Assembly (NCBI GenBank): GCA_004017275.1
Contig: SAKE01000004.1
Span: 124,001-188,000, forward strand
Length of the DNA stretch: 64,000 bases
Direction of reading: 5' to 3'
Source of the DNA: Mesorhizobium sp.
GTDB taxonomy: Bacteria; Pseudomonadota; Alphaproteobacteria; Rhizobiales; Rhizobiaceae
Shown one piece after another: positions 8,480-17,418 of this stretch; the first letter of the stretch is position 1, and each line of letters starts with the position of its first letter. A model generated the notes under the pieces. It was not told where the DNA came from. It worked only from the letters and a program-made list of their open reading frames with translations, and did not search any database. A program made the position numbers and the translations under genes.

Positions 8480-9156
8480 GAGCGCGCCTCCAGGAAGCCG
8501 CCATAGCGGTTGAGCCGTTCTTCCAGCCGCGTCTGCAAGGCCGACAGCACCGAGCTCATCGCCAGATAGAGGATCGCCGCCTCGACATAGAGGATCAGCG
8601 GCTCATAGGTGGTGGCGACGATGCGCTGCGCGGCCTGGAACATTTCCGGCACGGTTATCGCGGCCGCCAGCGACGTGTCCTTGACCAGTGAGATGAAGGT
8701 GTTGGAGAGCGGCGGCACCGCGACCCGGCCGGCTTGCGGGAGAATCGTGCGCCGCATCGCCTGGCTCCAGGTCATGCCGATCGAATAGGCGGCTTCCCAC
8801 TGGCCTTTCGGCACCGAGCCTATGGCCGCGCGGATGATTTCCGACGTGTAGGCGCCGATATTGAGCGTGAAGCCGATCAACGCCGCCGTGAAGGCGTCAA
8901 GCAGGATGCCGACCGACGGCAGGCCGTAGAAGATCAGGAACAGCTGCACCAGGAGCGGCGTGCCGCGAAAGATCCAGACATAGAAGCGCACAAGCGCGAC
9001 CAATGGCTTGGGGCCGAACAGCCGGGCAAGTGCTGCACCCAGGCCAACCGTCAAGCCAAGAACGAAAGACAACAGCGTCAGCGGCACGGTAAAGATCAGC
9101 GCCGCCCACAGGAGCGAAGGCAGCGACACCATCATCAGTTGCAGCCAGTGCGGCAC
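8476..9156 (-). CDS. Polar amino-acid ABC transporter, permease subunit
   Basis: 226 residues with the HisM/GlnP fold, about five membrane segments and the EAA loop (GSVPKGQWEAAYSIGMTW). The start chosen is GTG at 9156 (VPHWLQLMM). A GGAGG ribosome site sits eight bases upstream of it, and family members begin at about this point, whereas an in-frame ATG 60 bases further out has no comparable site. Only one permease gene is present, so a homodimer is expected. The ligand cannot be told from sequence. Confidence 0.92.
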   Translation of the reverse strand: MPHWLQLMMVSLPSLLWAALIFTVPLTLLSFVLGLTVGLGAALARLFGPKPLVALVRFYVWIFRGTPLLVQLFLIFYGLPSVGILLDAFTAALIGFTLNIGAYTSEIIRAAIGSVPKGQWEAAYSIGMTWSQAMRRTILPQAGRVAVPPLSNTFISLVKDTSLAAAITVPEMFQAAQRIVATTYEPLILYVEAAILYLAMSSVLSALQTRLEERLNRYGGFLEARS

Positions 9157-9227
9157 GTAGGACCTCCAAATGGTCGAGGCAGTCTGGTCAAGGCGCGAAT
9201 GCGCCAGCCATATCACGCGAAAAGCGA

Positions 9228-9284
9228 CGAGCCGTCAAAGACGGCTCGCCGCTCGATATGTCTCATGGGCCGGAGACCGGCCCA
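9228..9284 (-). terminator. Two tandem hairpins between binding-protein and permease genes
   Basis: Hairpin 1 is CGAGCCGTC / GACGGCTCG around AAA (9228-9248). Hairpin 2 is TGGGCCGG / CCGGCCCA around AGA (9266-9284). On the minus strand hairpin 1 is followed by TCGCTTTTCGCG. Such structures after a binding-protein gene usually cause partial termination or protect the 3' end, so that the binding protein is made in excess. That role is inferred. Confidence 0.6.
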
Positions 9285-9294
9285 CCTCACCGAA

Positions 9295-10068
9295 CTACTT
9301 CGAAACGTCCTGGCCGAAATAGGTGTCGGCGATCTTCTTATAGGTGCCGTCGGCCTTGATGTCGGCCAGCGCCTTGTTGATCGCCGCGACCAGCTCCGGA
9401 TCGCCCTTGCGCACGATGACGCCGGAATAGTCGGCGTTTTCCTCTTGCGCGGCGATCTTCACATTGGCGTCGGGCTTGTGCTTCTTGAAGTCGAGGAATG
9501 ACAGGCTGTCGTTGATGGTGGCGTCGGCACGGCCGGTCAAAAGCAGCTGGATCGATTGGTCGAAGCCATCGGTGCCGACCAGCTCGGCGCCGTTCGTTTC
9601 GGCCAGCTTGCCAAAATTCGAGGTCAGCGACTGCGCCGACTTCTTGCCCTTGAGATCGGCGAAGCTCTTGATGTCGGTGTTGTCGCCGCGCACGATCAGC
9701 ACCGCCTTGGAGGCGATGTAGGGATCGGAGAAGTCGTACTTGGCCTTGCGCGCGTCGGTAATGCCGACCTCGTTGATGACGGCGTCGTAGCGATTGGCGT
9801 CGAGACCGGCGATCAGTCCGTCCCACTTGCCTTCGAGGAACTCGGCCTGGACGCCGAGCTTGTCGGCGATCGCCTTGGCGATTTCGACGTCGAAGCCGAC
9901 CAGCGCACCGGACGTGTCATGGTAGGTGAACGGTGCATAGGTGCCTTCCGTACCGATCTTGATGACACCGGCGTGCTTGATCTGGTCGAGATTGGGGCCG
10001 GCATGGCCTGATACGACAGCCAGAGCCTGCAGCGTTCCGGCGACGATGAGCGACTTGAGCCATTTCAT
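9295..10068 (-). CDS. Polar amino-acid ABC transporter, periplasmic binding protein
   Basis: 257 residues, SBP family 3. A signal peptide (MKWLKSLIVAGTLQALAVVS, cleavage after GHA) is followed by the typical start of the mature domain, IGTEGTYAPFTYHDTSGALVGFDVEIAKA. Captures an amino acid in the periplasm and delivers it to the permease. It is first in an operon with permease and ATPase. The family includes cystine, glutamine and arginine binders; no residue here settles the ligand. Confidence 0.93.
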   Translation of the reverse strand: MKWLKSLIVAGTLQALAVVSGHAGPNLDQIKHAGVIKIGTEGTYAPFTYHDTSGALVGFDVEIAKAIADKLGVQAEFLEGKWDGLIAGLDANRYDAVINEVGITDARKAKYDFSDPYIASKAVLIVRGDNTDIKSFADLKGKKSAQSLTSNFGKLAETNGAELVGTDGFDQSIQLLLTGRADATINDSLSFLDFKKHKPDANVKIAAQEENADYSGVIVRKGDPELVAAINKALADIKADGTYKKIADTYFGQDVSK

Positions 10069-10278
10069 TTTTCTGTGATCCCGTCCTTGGCCGGATATCC
10101 GGCATGTTGTGAGCGCTGGAAACTGACAGATGCAGGTCGAAAAAATAAGGAACAGAATTTCAAAACCACATCGTTTCTGAAATCAGATTCTCGGAATAAC
10201 GTTCTTCAGTCGCGATCAGGACCATCGCGGATCATTCCCGCAATCCCTCGGGCAATACAATCCATCCGCCACGGTCGC

Positions 10279-10303
10279 GGAACCTTTCTCGCGCATGGCA
10301 GTT
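10279..10303 (+). promoter_or_regulatory. Candidate EcfG/RpoE2 general-stress promoter of rpoH2
   Basis: GGAAC (10279-10283), 18 bases, then TT. This matches the GGAAC-N18/19-TT pattern reported for Sinorhizobium RpoE2 promoters, and rpoH2 is a known RpoE2 target there. It lies about 95 bases before the rpoH2 start codon. The rest of the 327-base gap (10069-10395) must also contain the promoter of the divergent transporter operon, which was not identified. Confidence 0.55.
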
Positions 10304-10395
10304 TTGGCTGTTCTAGGGCACGGCGCCGCCATTTCAACCCGGGCGCCAGCCGAGTTTGCAAAGTCATCCGCATCACCTGAGCCAGGGAGCGCCTC

Positions 10396-11259
10396 ATGAT
10401 GGAAGACACGGCAGGACGGATCATGGTCCGCGCGGCAATGAAGGCTCCCTACCTCGAACGTGACGAAGAGCATCGGCTTGCATTGCTCTGGAAGGAGGAC
10501 AACGACCAGAACGCACTGCACAGCATCACTGTCGCTCATATGCGTCTGGTCATTTCCATGGCCTCCAAATTCCGCCATTACGGCCTGCCGCTTGGCGACC
10601 TGGTCCAGGAGGGTCATGTCGGCCTGCTCGAGGCCGCCGCCCGCTTCGAGCCGGAGCGCGAAGTGCGGTTCTCGACCTACGCCACGTGGTGGATCCGCGC
10701 CTCGATGCAGGACTACATCCTGCGCAACTGGTCGATCGTGCGCGGCGGCACCAGTTCGGCGCAGAAGGCCCTGTTCTTCAATCTGCGACGTCTGCGCGCC
10801 CGCCTGGCGAATGGCGCGGAGCCGCTGTCCAACGCGGCGCTCTATCGTGAAGTATCGGAGGCTCTCGGCGTCTCCGAAGCCGATGTGGCGATGATGGATT
10901 CGCGGTTGTCGGCGCCCGACTCCTCGCTCAACATGCCGATAGCCGACGACGCGGGCTCGACCGAGCGGATGGATTTCCTGGTCTCGGACGATCCTTTGCC
11001 CGACGAGGTCGTCGGCGATACGATCGATGTCGAGCGCCGTTCCGTGTGGTTGAAGGTGGCGCTCGCCGCCCTCAATGCACGCGAACTCCGGATCATCGAG
11101 CAACGCCGGCTGAGCGACGAGGGAGCAACGCTCGAGGCCCTTGGCGAGACGCTTGGCATCTCCAAGGAACGCGTCCGCCAGATCGAGGCGCGCGCCATGG
11201 AAAAGCTCAAGGTCGCGCTGGTGAAGCAGAATCCGGAATTTCTGGCGACCGCCGCCTGA
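10396..11259 (+). CDS. rpoH2: RNA polymerase sigma-32-family factor, RpoH2-like
   Basis: 287 residues. Region 2 includes LVQEGHVGLLEAAARFEP and FSTYATWWIRASMQDYIL (core binding and -10 recognition). The RpoH box QKALFFNLRRLR follows, and region 4 ends in a helix-turn-helix (TLEALGETLGISKERVRQIEARAMEKL). RpoH proteins direct heat-shock and stress transcription, and rhizobia usually carry more than one copy. The divergent N-terminus (MMEDTAGRIMVRAAMKAPYL) and the EcfG-type promoter favour RpoH2 over RpoH1. Ribosome site GGGAG upstream. Confidence 0.88.
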   Translation: MMEDTAGRIMVRAAMKAPYLERDEEHRLALLWKEDNDQNALHSITVAHMRLVISMASKFRHYGLPLGDLVQEGHVGLLEAAARFEPEREVRFSTYATWWIRASMQDYILRNWSIVRGGTSSAQKALFFNLRRLRARLANGAEPLSNAALYREVSEALGVSEADVAMMDSRLSAPDSSLNMPIADDAGSTERMDFLVSDDPLPDEVVGDTIDVERRSVWLKVALAALNARELRIIEQRRLSDEGATLEALGETLGISKERVRQIEARAMEKLKVALVKQNPEFLATAA

Positions 11260-11319
11260 CGCCGTGATCTCCTGACGCAGGGCGACCGCCTCAGGCATCC
11301 GGCAACTTGCAGCGGGCTC

Positions 11320-12789
11320 TTACTTGTCGGTGACGATCTTGACCTTGTCTCCCGCCGAAACCGCGGCGCCCGGCGACAGCGCGTTGAGCACGCGGAACAG
11401 ATTTAGCTTGCGGTCGACGCCAACCATCTGAGCCGAAAGCGAACCCATCGTCTGTCCGGGTTGAACGGTGACGACGCGGATATGCAGCGGCTTCAAAGCT
11501 GCCTTTTCGGCAGCACCGAGGATCCGGAACGATCCGCTGACCGAACGCGCGACGGTGTCCAGCGAGGTGCTGGCCGAAGGTGCCGCGGTCAGCAGCCGAT
11601 AGACTTGGCCGCCGGCACGGATCACGGCGATGTCGAACTGCCAGCCTTCGGCGCCGGCATGTGCGGTCGCCGCCTCATTGCCGTTGATGGTCTCCTGCTT
11701 GACGCTGCTGTCGTCGAGACCAGCCACCCAGCCGCTGCGGATATAGTCGGCCAGCGCGCGGTTCTTGTCGATCGAGACGCCATCGAAGCGGATCGCGATG
11801 TCACCGGGGCCGGTTGCGGTCACCGCGGCGGCCGAATTGTCGATGATGAAGCCTTGCGGCACCGAGAAGGACACGCCGAGGCCCGGATGCAGGAAGGTTT
11901 CGCCGCGCACATAGCCTTCCTCAGGCGTGTCGCCGTAGAGCAGGCCGTCTATGCCGGCGAGGAAGGAATCGCGGTCGCGTGTGCCGACGCCCGGCGCGCC
12001 GAACTGGCGGGCATGGCGTTGTGCCAGATCGATGCGTTGCGGCGTGTTGGGGTGGGTGGCCAGGAAGTCGAGGCTGGCGTCGGTCGCGCCGCTGATCGAA
12101 CGGAAATCGGTATAGGCCGACATCGACTGCAGGAAGCGGCCGGCGGCGAAAGGATCGTAGCCGGCCTCGCCGATCGATTTGATGCCGATGGCGTCGGCTT
12201 CCAGCTCCTGGTTGCGCGAGAATTGCGCGAGCCTGAGCTTGCCGCGGATCAGCGCCGCCTTAGCGGTCGGACTGTCGCCGAGCACGTCCGAGACGACCTT
12301 GGTCGCCAGGCCTTCCTCGGCCTCCAGTTGCTGTCGCTGCAGGCCGTGATTGGCGGTCACGTGGCCCATCTCGTGCGCGATAACAGCCGCAAGCTCGGCC
12401 GAATCATTGGCCAGAGCCAGGAGGCCGCGCGTGATGTAGAGATAGCCGCCCGGCAGCGCGAAGGCGTTGACGTTGGGCGAATTCAGGATGGTGATGCGAT
12501 AAGTCTGCGTCGGGTTGGCCGACACCACCGTCAGACTGCCGACCACCTTGGCGACCATGCGCTCGAGTTTGGGATCGGAATATTCGCCGCCATAGGTCGC
12601 CAGGATGCGCGGGTGTTGCGCCTTGGCCAGTTCGGCGAGCTTGTTGTTGGCGCCGACATTGTCGACCGTGATCGGCTTGTCGGAAGGCTGGAAGCCGGAT
12701 TCCTGAACCTCGGGCGGCGTGAACATCTGGCAGCTCGCAAGCGCCACGGCAAAGCCGGCCAGCGCGAGAAAGCGCGCCAGCGGTTTCAT
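11320..12789 (-). CDS. M48-family metalloprotease, lipoprotein, with LysM-like C-terminal domain
   Basis: 489 residues. The N-terminus is a lipoprotein signal (AVALASC; the lipidated Cys is about residue 20). The zinc protease motif HEMGH lies in VIAHEMGHVTANHG, with the third ligand Glu in ELEADAIG. Relatives (BepA/LoiP-like) perform quality control of outer-membrane proteins in the periplasm. The C-terminus (VVTVQPGQTMGSLSAQM through NALSPGAAVSAGDKVKIV) looks like a LysM-type domain that could bind peptidoglycan. Transcribed convergently with rpoH2. Confidence 0.88.
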   Translation of the reverse strand: MKPLARFLALAGFAVALASCQMFTPPEVQESGFQPSDKPITVDNVGANNKLAELAKAQHPRILATYGGEYSDPKLERMVAKVVGSLTVVSANPTQTYRITILNSPNVNAFALPGGYLYITRGLLALANDSAELAAVIAHEMGHVTANHGLQRQQLEAEEGLATKVVSDVLGDSPTAKAALIRGKLRLAQFSRNQELEADAIGIKSIGEAGYDPFAAGRFLQSMSAYTDFRSISGATDASLDFLATHPNTPQRIDLAQRHARQFGAPGVGTRDRDSFLAGIDGLLYGDTPEEGYVRGETFLHPGLGVSFSVPQGFIIDNSAAAVTATGPGDIAIRFDGVSIDKNRALADYIRSGWVAGLDDSSVKQETINGNEAATAHAGAEGWQFDIAVIRAGGQVYRLLTAAPSASTSLDTVARSVSGSFRILGAAEKAALKPLHIRVVTVQPGQTMGSLSAQMVGVDRKLNLFRVLNALSPGAAVSAGDKVKIVTDK

Positions 12790-13089
12790 TCGTAGTGTGT
12801 TAGCGCCGATCGCCAGAACGGCTTCCTTTCGGGTCCCGGCGCATGATCACGAAAATCGGGGGCGATCTTCGGAATGTGTCATGCGCCACATCTCAACTGC
12901 TACAGGATCCATTGCCCGTCCCTTAGGGCGCAGGCGTCGGATACTGCAGGCAAATCACGGCCTGTGCCGGACCGGTAGGGCGGACCTAGCCACACTCCTC
13001 CAGTCATGGCAAGCAAGCGCCACATCGCCTGGAGCCGGTTTGACCGTAAATTATGTCCGCTTCCGGGCAACATCTCGTGATGCCGCATG
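12790..13089. other. 300-base intergenic region with a rhizobial palindrome
   Basis: Between the protease gene and the end of thiQ. It must include the protease promoter, which was not identified. The only clear structure is the palindromic repeat at 12838-12887. No open frame with coding character was seen. Confidence 0.5.
12838..12887. repeat. Rhizobial GGCGCATGA palindromic repeat
   Basis: Nine-base perfect arms GGCGCATGA (12838-12846) and TCATGCGCC (12879-12887), with inner blocks TCACGAAAATCGG and CGATCTTCGGAA. It matches the layout of the common GCGCATGATC...GATCATGCGC intergenic palindrome of Rhizobiales. Confidence 0.75.
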
Positions 13090-13833
13090 TCAGGTACTCG
13101 CGCCGATATAGCGCCGGAACGCTTCCGGACCAGCCCCGGCAAAGAAATCATCCGCCTTGCCGGTTGCGGCAACCAGGCCATCGTCCAGAAACACCATGTT
13201 CTGGCCGATGCGACGGGCATCCTCGGGCTGGTGCGTGACGAACAGCACCGTCATGCCGCGTTCGGCGTGAACAGCGGCGACCATATCCAGCATGTCGTCG
13301 CGCAGCGCCGGGCCGAGCGAAGCGAAGGGTTCGTCAAGCAGCAGCACCGGCCGGTCGCGCACCAGCACGCGGGCCAGTGCGACACGCTGGCGTTCCCCGC
13401 CGGAGAGTTCGCGCGGCAGGCGCTTTTCCTTGCCGGCAAGGCCGGTGCGCTCAAGCGCCTCAGTGATCGCCGCATGATCCGCTTCGGTCAGCCGCAGGGA
13501 TGGCGAGCGGCCGAGCCCGACATTCTGCGCGACGGTGAGATGCGCAAAGAGGTTGTTCTCCTGGAACACCATCGACACCGGTCGCATCGAGGGCGGTTCG
13601 ACGCTGACATCGGCCCCGCCGATCAGCACGCGGCCCGACTGCGGGGTCTCGAAACCGGCAACCAGGTTGAGCAGCGTCGATTTGCCCGAGCCGCTCGGAC
13701 CCATGATGGCGGTGATTTTCGCAGCGGCGAACTCGACGTCGAAGACAAGCGGCGCCTCGCCATAACTGAACGACACCTTGTCCAGCCGCACCGGAGCGCC
13801 CTTTTCAAGTCTGCTGGCTGCACTGTCACGCAT
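13090..13833 (-). CDS. thiQ: Thiamine ABC transporter, ATP-binding subunit
   Basis: 247 residues. Walker [10 protein letters not shown], signature [15 protein letters not shown], Walker [13 protein letters not shown], switch FVTHQ. ThiQ powers import of thiamine and its phosphates. It is the last gene of thiBPQ; its start overlaps the thiP stop by eight bases. The TPP riboswitch ahead of thiB assigns the substrate. Confidence 0.93.
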   Translation of the reverse strand: MRDSAASRLEKGAPVRLDKVSFSYGEAPLVFDVEFAAAKITAIMGPSGSGKSTLLNLVAGFETPQSGRVLIGGADVSVEPPSMRPVSMVFQENNLFAHLTVAQNVGLGRSPSLRLTEADHAAITEALERTGLAGKEKRLPRELSGGERQRVALARVLVRDRPVLLLDEPFASLGPALRDDMLDMVAAVHAERGMTVLFVTHQPEDARRIGQNMVFLDDGLVAATGKADDFFAGAGPEAFRRYIGAST

Positions 13834-15439
13834 CCCGGAGCTTCTCCCTTCCCAGCCAGTGCGCCGCCACGATCAAACTGAGGCAGACAAGGCCGAGCAG
13901 CAATGCCAGGCCGGCGGCGTCCTCGGTGCGGTAGCTGCCCATCCGAGCCAGGAGAAGGTAGGGCAATGTCTGCACGGAATCACTGCCGAACAAGGCAATG
14001 ACGCCGAGATCGCCGAGCGACAATGCCATGGCGAAAGCGAACGCCGTGGCAAGCGGCCGCCGCAGCGATGGCCAATCGACCAGCATCAGCCGGTTCCAGC
14101 CCACAATGCCGAGCTGTGCACAAAGCCGTTCGTGACGCTCGCTGGCCGCATCATAGGCGGGGCGGATGGCGCGCAGGGCAAACGGCATCGCCATCACCGC
14201 GTTGACGGTGACAACCATGACCGGGGCGATGGCGAAGACATCGCCGACATGGCGCAGCAAGAGGAACCAGCCGGCGCCGACAACGATCGGCGGCACGACC
14301 AGGACAAAGCTGGCGCCGGTATCGGCGGCATGTTCGAGCAACGTCTTGCGGCCAGCCCGGCTGTTCAGCGCCAGTGCCCGCCGCGCCATGGTCAGCGCCA
14401 GCGACAACATCACCGATAGCAGCGCCGACAGGAAGCCGAGCACCACGCTGGTCAGCGTCGCCTGCCGGACAGTGGCCTCACCGGCCAGCCGGTCGAGATC
14501 GGCACCCAACCCGGCCATCACCGTCGCCGCCATCGGCCCGACGACGAACAGCAGCGCCAAAACGATGAGCATCGCGTTCAACCAGGTCTCGCCCCCGCCG
14601 ACCGAGAGATAACGGCGTTGTGCGACAGGTAAATTGGTGTCGCCGACCACATTGGCGCCCAGCCGCGTCAGCGCCAGCATCACGATAAAGGTTAGGGCGA
14701 TCTGCAGCAGCGTCAGCGTCACCGCGCGCGCGGGATCGAAATCGAAGCGCAGCGCCTGGTAGATGCCGACCTCCAGCGTCGTCGCGGCCGGCCCACCACC
14801 GAGCGTTAGTATGATCGTGAAGGATGTGATGCAGAGCATGAACACAAGCCCGGCGACACCCGGCAAGGCGGCGCGCAGCGTTGGCCATTCGATCAGCCTG
14901 AACGCCGACCGCGCCGCCATGCCGAGTTGGCTCGCCAGTCGCCATTGATCGGTTGGAATGGTTTGCAGCGCTTCGAGGAACAATCTTGTCGCCAGCGGCA
15001 GATTGAAAAAGACATGCGCGACGAGAATGCCGGACAGGCCATAGATGCCCGGCCAGCTTCCACCGCCGATCACGCCGGCGAAATAGCCGGCGCGGCCATA
15101 AAGCGCCAGGATGCCAAGCGCCGCAACGATGGCCGGCAGCGCCAGCGGTACGGCAAAGAGCTGCAGGATGAAGGCGCGGCCGGGAAAGCGTGGATGTCGC
15201 GACAGCGCGCGCGCCACGAACAGCGCGGGCACGACGGAAAGCAGCGCCGACAGGGCAGCTTGCCAGAGCGTGAAGCGGACGACGCGAAGCAGATAGGGGT
15301 CGAAGGCCGCCCAGGCACCGGAAAGGTCATGGACGCCCTCGAAAAGCAGGCCGGCAAATGCGCCGCCGATCAGCAACGCGATTGCGGCGAGCGCGGCAAT
15401 TCCCGCGGTGATGCGGGGGTCAGAAGTGGCGCGTTGCAC
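13826..15439 (-). CDS. thiP: Thiamine ABC transporter, fused permease
   Basis: 537 residues with two homologous permease halves (about 12 membrane segments). EAA-type loops are visible in each half ([20 protein letters not shown] and [20 protein letters not shown]). This double-length permease is the normal form of ThiP. The start is GTG at 15439 (MQRATSDPR). It lies 90 bases after thiB and overlaps thiQ. Confidence 0.93.
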   Translation of the reverse strand: MQRATSDPRITAGIAALAAIALLIGGAFAGLLFEGVHDLSGAWAAFDPYLLRVVRFTLWQAALSALLSVVPALFVARALSRHPRFPGRAFILQLFAVPLALPAIVAALGILALYGRAGYFAGVIGGGSWPGIYGLSGILVAHVFFNLPLATRLFLEALQTIPTDQWRLASQLGMAARSAFRLIEWPTLRAALPGVAGLVFMLCITSFTIILTLGGGPAATTLEVGIYQALRFDFDPARAVTLTLLQIALTFIVMLALTRLGANVVGDTNLPVAQRRYLSVGGGETWLNAMLIVLALLFVVGPMAATVMAGLGADLDRLAGEATVRQATLTSVVLGFLSALLSVMLSLALTMARRALALNSRAGRKTLLEHAADTGASFVLVVPPIVVGAGWFLLLRHVGDVFAIAPVMVVTVNAVMAMPFALRAIRPAYDAASERHERLCAQLGIVGWNRLMLVDWPSLRRPLATAFAFAMALSLGDLGVIALFGSDSVQTLPYLLLARMGSYRTEDAAGLALLLGLVCLSLIVAAHWLGREKLRDA

Positions 15440-15529
15440 GCTGGATCACCAGTCTCCGGATCGCGGCACTTACAAAGGATTGCGTTCCTTCGTGCCGTAG
15501 AGCACTCATCTTTCGATCATACGGCCAGA

Positions 15530-16528
15530 CTACTTGCTCATCACCGCCAGCCATTCGTCGACCCAGGCCTTGCGGTTGGCGGCAACCTCTTCAGAGCTGA
15601 ACAGCAAGGTCTTGGTTGGCTTGACCAGTTTGCCGAAAGCCGGGTTGAGCGGTTTGTCGGTCTTCCCGGCCGGGAACATCCAGTTTGTCTCGGGGATGGC
15701 ATCCTGGAATTTCGGTCCGGTCATGAAGGCCATGAACTCGGCCGCCAGCGGGTTCTTGGCCCCCGTCGTGGTGATGCCCGCCACCTCGATCTGCAGGTAC
15801 TCGCCTTCCTCGAAGGAGGCCGCCTGGTAGCGTTCGGTGTTCTCGGCGACCATGTGGTAGGCCGGCGAGGTGGTGTAGGACAAAACCATCGGCGCCTCGC
15901 CCTTGGTGAACAGGCCATAAGCCTCGCTCCAGCCCGGCGTCACGGTCAGCACCTTCGCCTTGAGCTTGGCCCAGGCCTCCGGCGCCTTGTCGCCATAGAC
16001 CGACTTCACCCACAGAAGTAGGCCGAGGCCCGGCGTCGAGGTGCGCGGATCCTGGATGACGATCTTGTCGTCAGCACTGCCTTCGACCAATTCCTTCAGG
16101 CTCTTCGGCGGTGTCTTCAGCTTCTCGGTGTCGTAAACAACGGCAAAGTAGCCGTAGTCAAAGGGGACAAAAGTATCGTCGCTCCAGCCACCTGGCACAT
16201 TCACATCCGTCACCGGGCCATGCGGCGCGAACAGGCCTGACGCCTTGGCATCGGCGGTGAGATTGGTGTCGAGGCCAAGCACGATATCGGCCTTGGTCGA
16301 TGCGCCTTCGAGCCTGACACGGTTGAGCAGCGCCACGCCATCGGCGACCGAGACGAACTCGACGTCGCAGCCGCACTCGGCCTCGAATTCCTTCTTCACC
16401 ACGGGGCCTGGACCCCAGTCGGCGGTGAAGCTTTCATAAGTGTAGACGGTGAGCTTGTCCTTGGCCAAGGCCGGCCCGGCCAGGACCACGGCCGCAGCTG
16501 AGACAAGAGCGTATAAAAGCGTGCGCAT
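15530..16528 (-). CDS. thiB: Periplasmic thiamine-binding protein
   Basis: 332 residues. Signal peptide [22 protein letters not shown], then the ThiB-type mature start [20 protein letters not shown]. Binds thiamine, TMP or TPP in the periplasm for ThiPQ. First gene of the operon, preceded on the same strand by a TPP riboswitch about 60 bases upstream. Confidence 0.94.
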   Translation of the reverse strand: MRTLLYALVSAAAVVLAGPALAKDKLTVYTYESFTADWGPGPVVKKEFEAECGCDVEFVSVADGVALLNRVRLEGASTKADIVLGLDTNLTADAKASGLFAPHGPVTDVNVPGGWSDDTFVPFDYGYFAVVYDTEKLKTPPKSLKELVEGSADDKIVIQDPRTSTPGLGLLLWVKSVYGDKAPEAWAKLKAKVLTVTPGWSEAYGLFTKGEAPMVLSYTTSPAYHMVAENTERYQAASFEEGEYLQIEVAGITTTGAKNPLAAEFMAFMTGPKFQDAIPETNWMFPAGKTDKPLNPAFGKLVKPTKTLLFSSEEVAANRKAWVDEWLAVMSK

Positions 16529-16586
16529 CGGCGCCTCCTTCGTTCGAATTGAAAGGAATTGAGGCGTCGGACTGTCCGAAACGTCT

Positions 16587-16680
16587 AATCCCTCCGCCGG
16601 TACAAACCGGATCAGGTTCAGCGGGTTGGCAGACTGCCTCTCAGCCGGTCCGCGAAGATCGCGTCCGGCACCCCGTTAGA
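16587..16680 (-). promoter_or_regulatory. TPP riboswitch controlling thiBPQ
   Basis: Read on the minus strand, the segment has the full thi-box order. It starts with ACGGGGTGCCGG; next come the pyrimidine-sensor segment GGCTGAGAGG, then ACCCGCTGAACCTGATCCGG, and a closing CCGGCGGAGGGA. Thiamine pyrophosphate binding would turn down thiBPQ expression. No strong terminator follows before the thiB start, so control of translation initiation is more likely than attenuation (inference). Confidence 0.95.
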
Positions 16681-16772
16681 GCATTTCGACACATAGGCCG
16701 GGCCGATCCCCCACGCAAGTGGGAGTTTGCCGCCTTCCGTTTCCGGTGCCGGGCTGGTAAGGGCCACACGAT

Positions 16773-17417
16773 ATGAGCACATTCACTATCCTGCTTGGCG
16801 GCGATCTCATTCGCACGCCACGGCTTGACCGCCAGGTCGAGGGCTCCCGCGTCATTGCCGCCGATGCTGGCATCGGCCATGCGCGGCTGCTGGGTCTGGT
16901 GCCGGAGCTGTGGGTGGGTGATTTCGATTCGGTGCCGGCCAACCTGCCGGACGACCTCGCTTCCGTGCCACGCCGGACCTTCCCGGCGGAAAAGGACCAG
17001 ACCGATGGCGAATTGGCTATTGCCGCCGCACTGGAGCGCGGCGCGACCAGCCTGGTGCTCGCCGGCGCCTTTGGCGGCAAGCGCGCCGACCACGCTTTTC
17101 TGCATCTGGCGCTTGCCCTGCGCCTGGCCGAGGCCGGGACTGAGGTGCTTCTGACCAGCGGCGCCCAGGAAGGCGTCCCTCTGCTGCACGGGACGGCCGG
17201 CTTCGACTATGCCGACGGCACGCTGTTTTCGGTGCTCGGTTTTTCCGAACTCGCGGGGCTGACCGTCAGCGGCGCAAAATGGCCGCTGAACAACGTCGAG
17301 GTGGCGTTCGGCTCGTCGCTGACCATTTCCAACGAGGTCAAGAGCCGCCTCGAAATCGCGCTCGGCCATGGCCGCGCGATGCTGCTCGCTCATCCCTATC
17401 CACTACGTGAAAGCTGA
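16773..17417 (+). CDS. thiN: Thiamine pyrophosphokinase
   Basis: 214 residues. Converts thiamine to TPP using ATP. Family motifs are ILLGGDL near the N-terminus, VIAADAGIGHA, the metal/ATP motif VGDFDS and the switch region FPAEKDQTDGELAI, followed by LAGAFGGKRADH and a C-terminal beta domain (GTLFSVLGFS, WPLNNVEV). It is transcribed away from thiBPQ, so import and phosphorylation share one intergenic region. It ends one base before the ABC-F gene start, suggesting co-transcription. Confidence 0.93.
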   Translation: MSTFTILLGGDLIRTPRLDRQVEGSRVIAADAGIGHARLLGLVPELWVGDFDSVPANLPDDLASVPRRTFPAEKDQTDGELAIAAALERGATSLVLAGAFGGKRADHAFLHLALALRLAEAGTEVLLTSGAQEGVPLLHGTAGFDYADGTLFSVLGFSELAGLTVSGAKWPLNNVEVAFGSSLTISNEVKSRLEIALGHGRAMLLAHPYPLRES

Positions 17418-17418
17418 C

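Noticed and set aside
11461..12795. 444-residue open frame on the + strand opposite the M48 protease
   Set aside because: The minus strand carries the lipobox and HEMGH motif; the + frame is its shadow.
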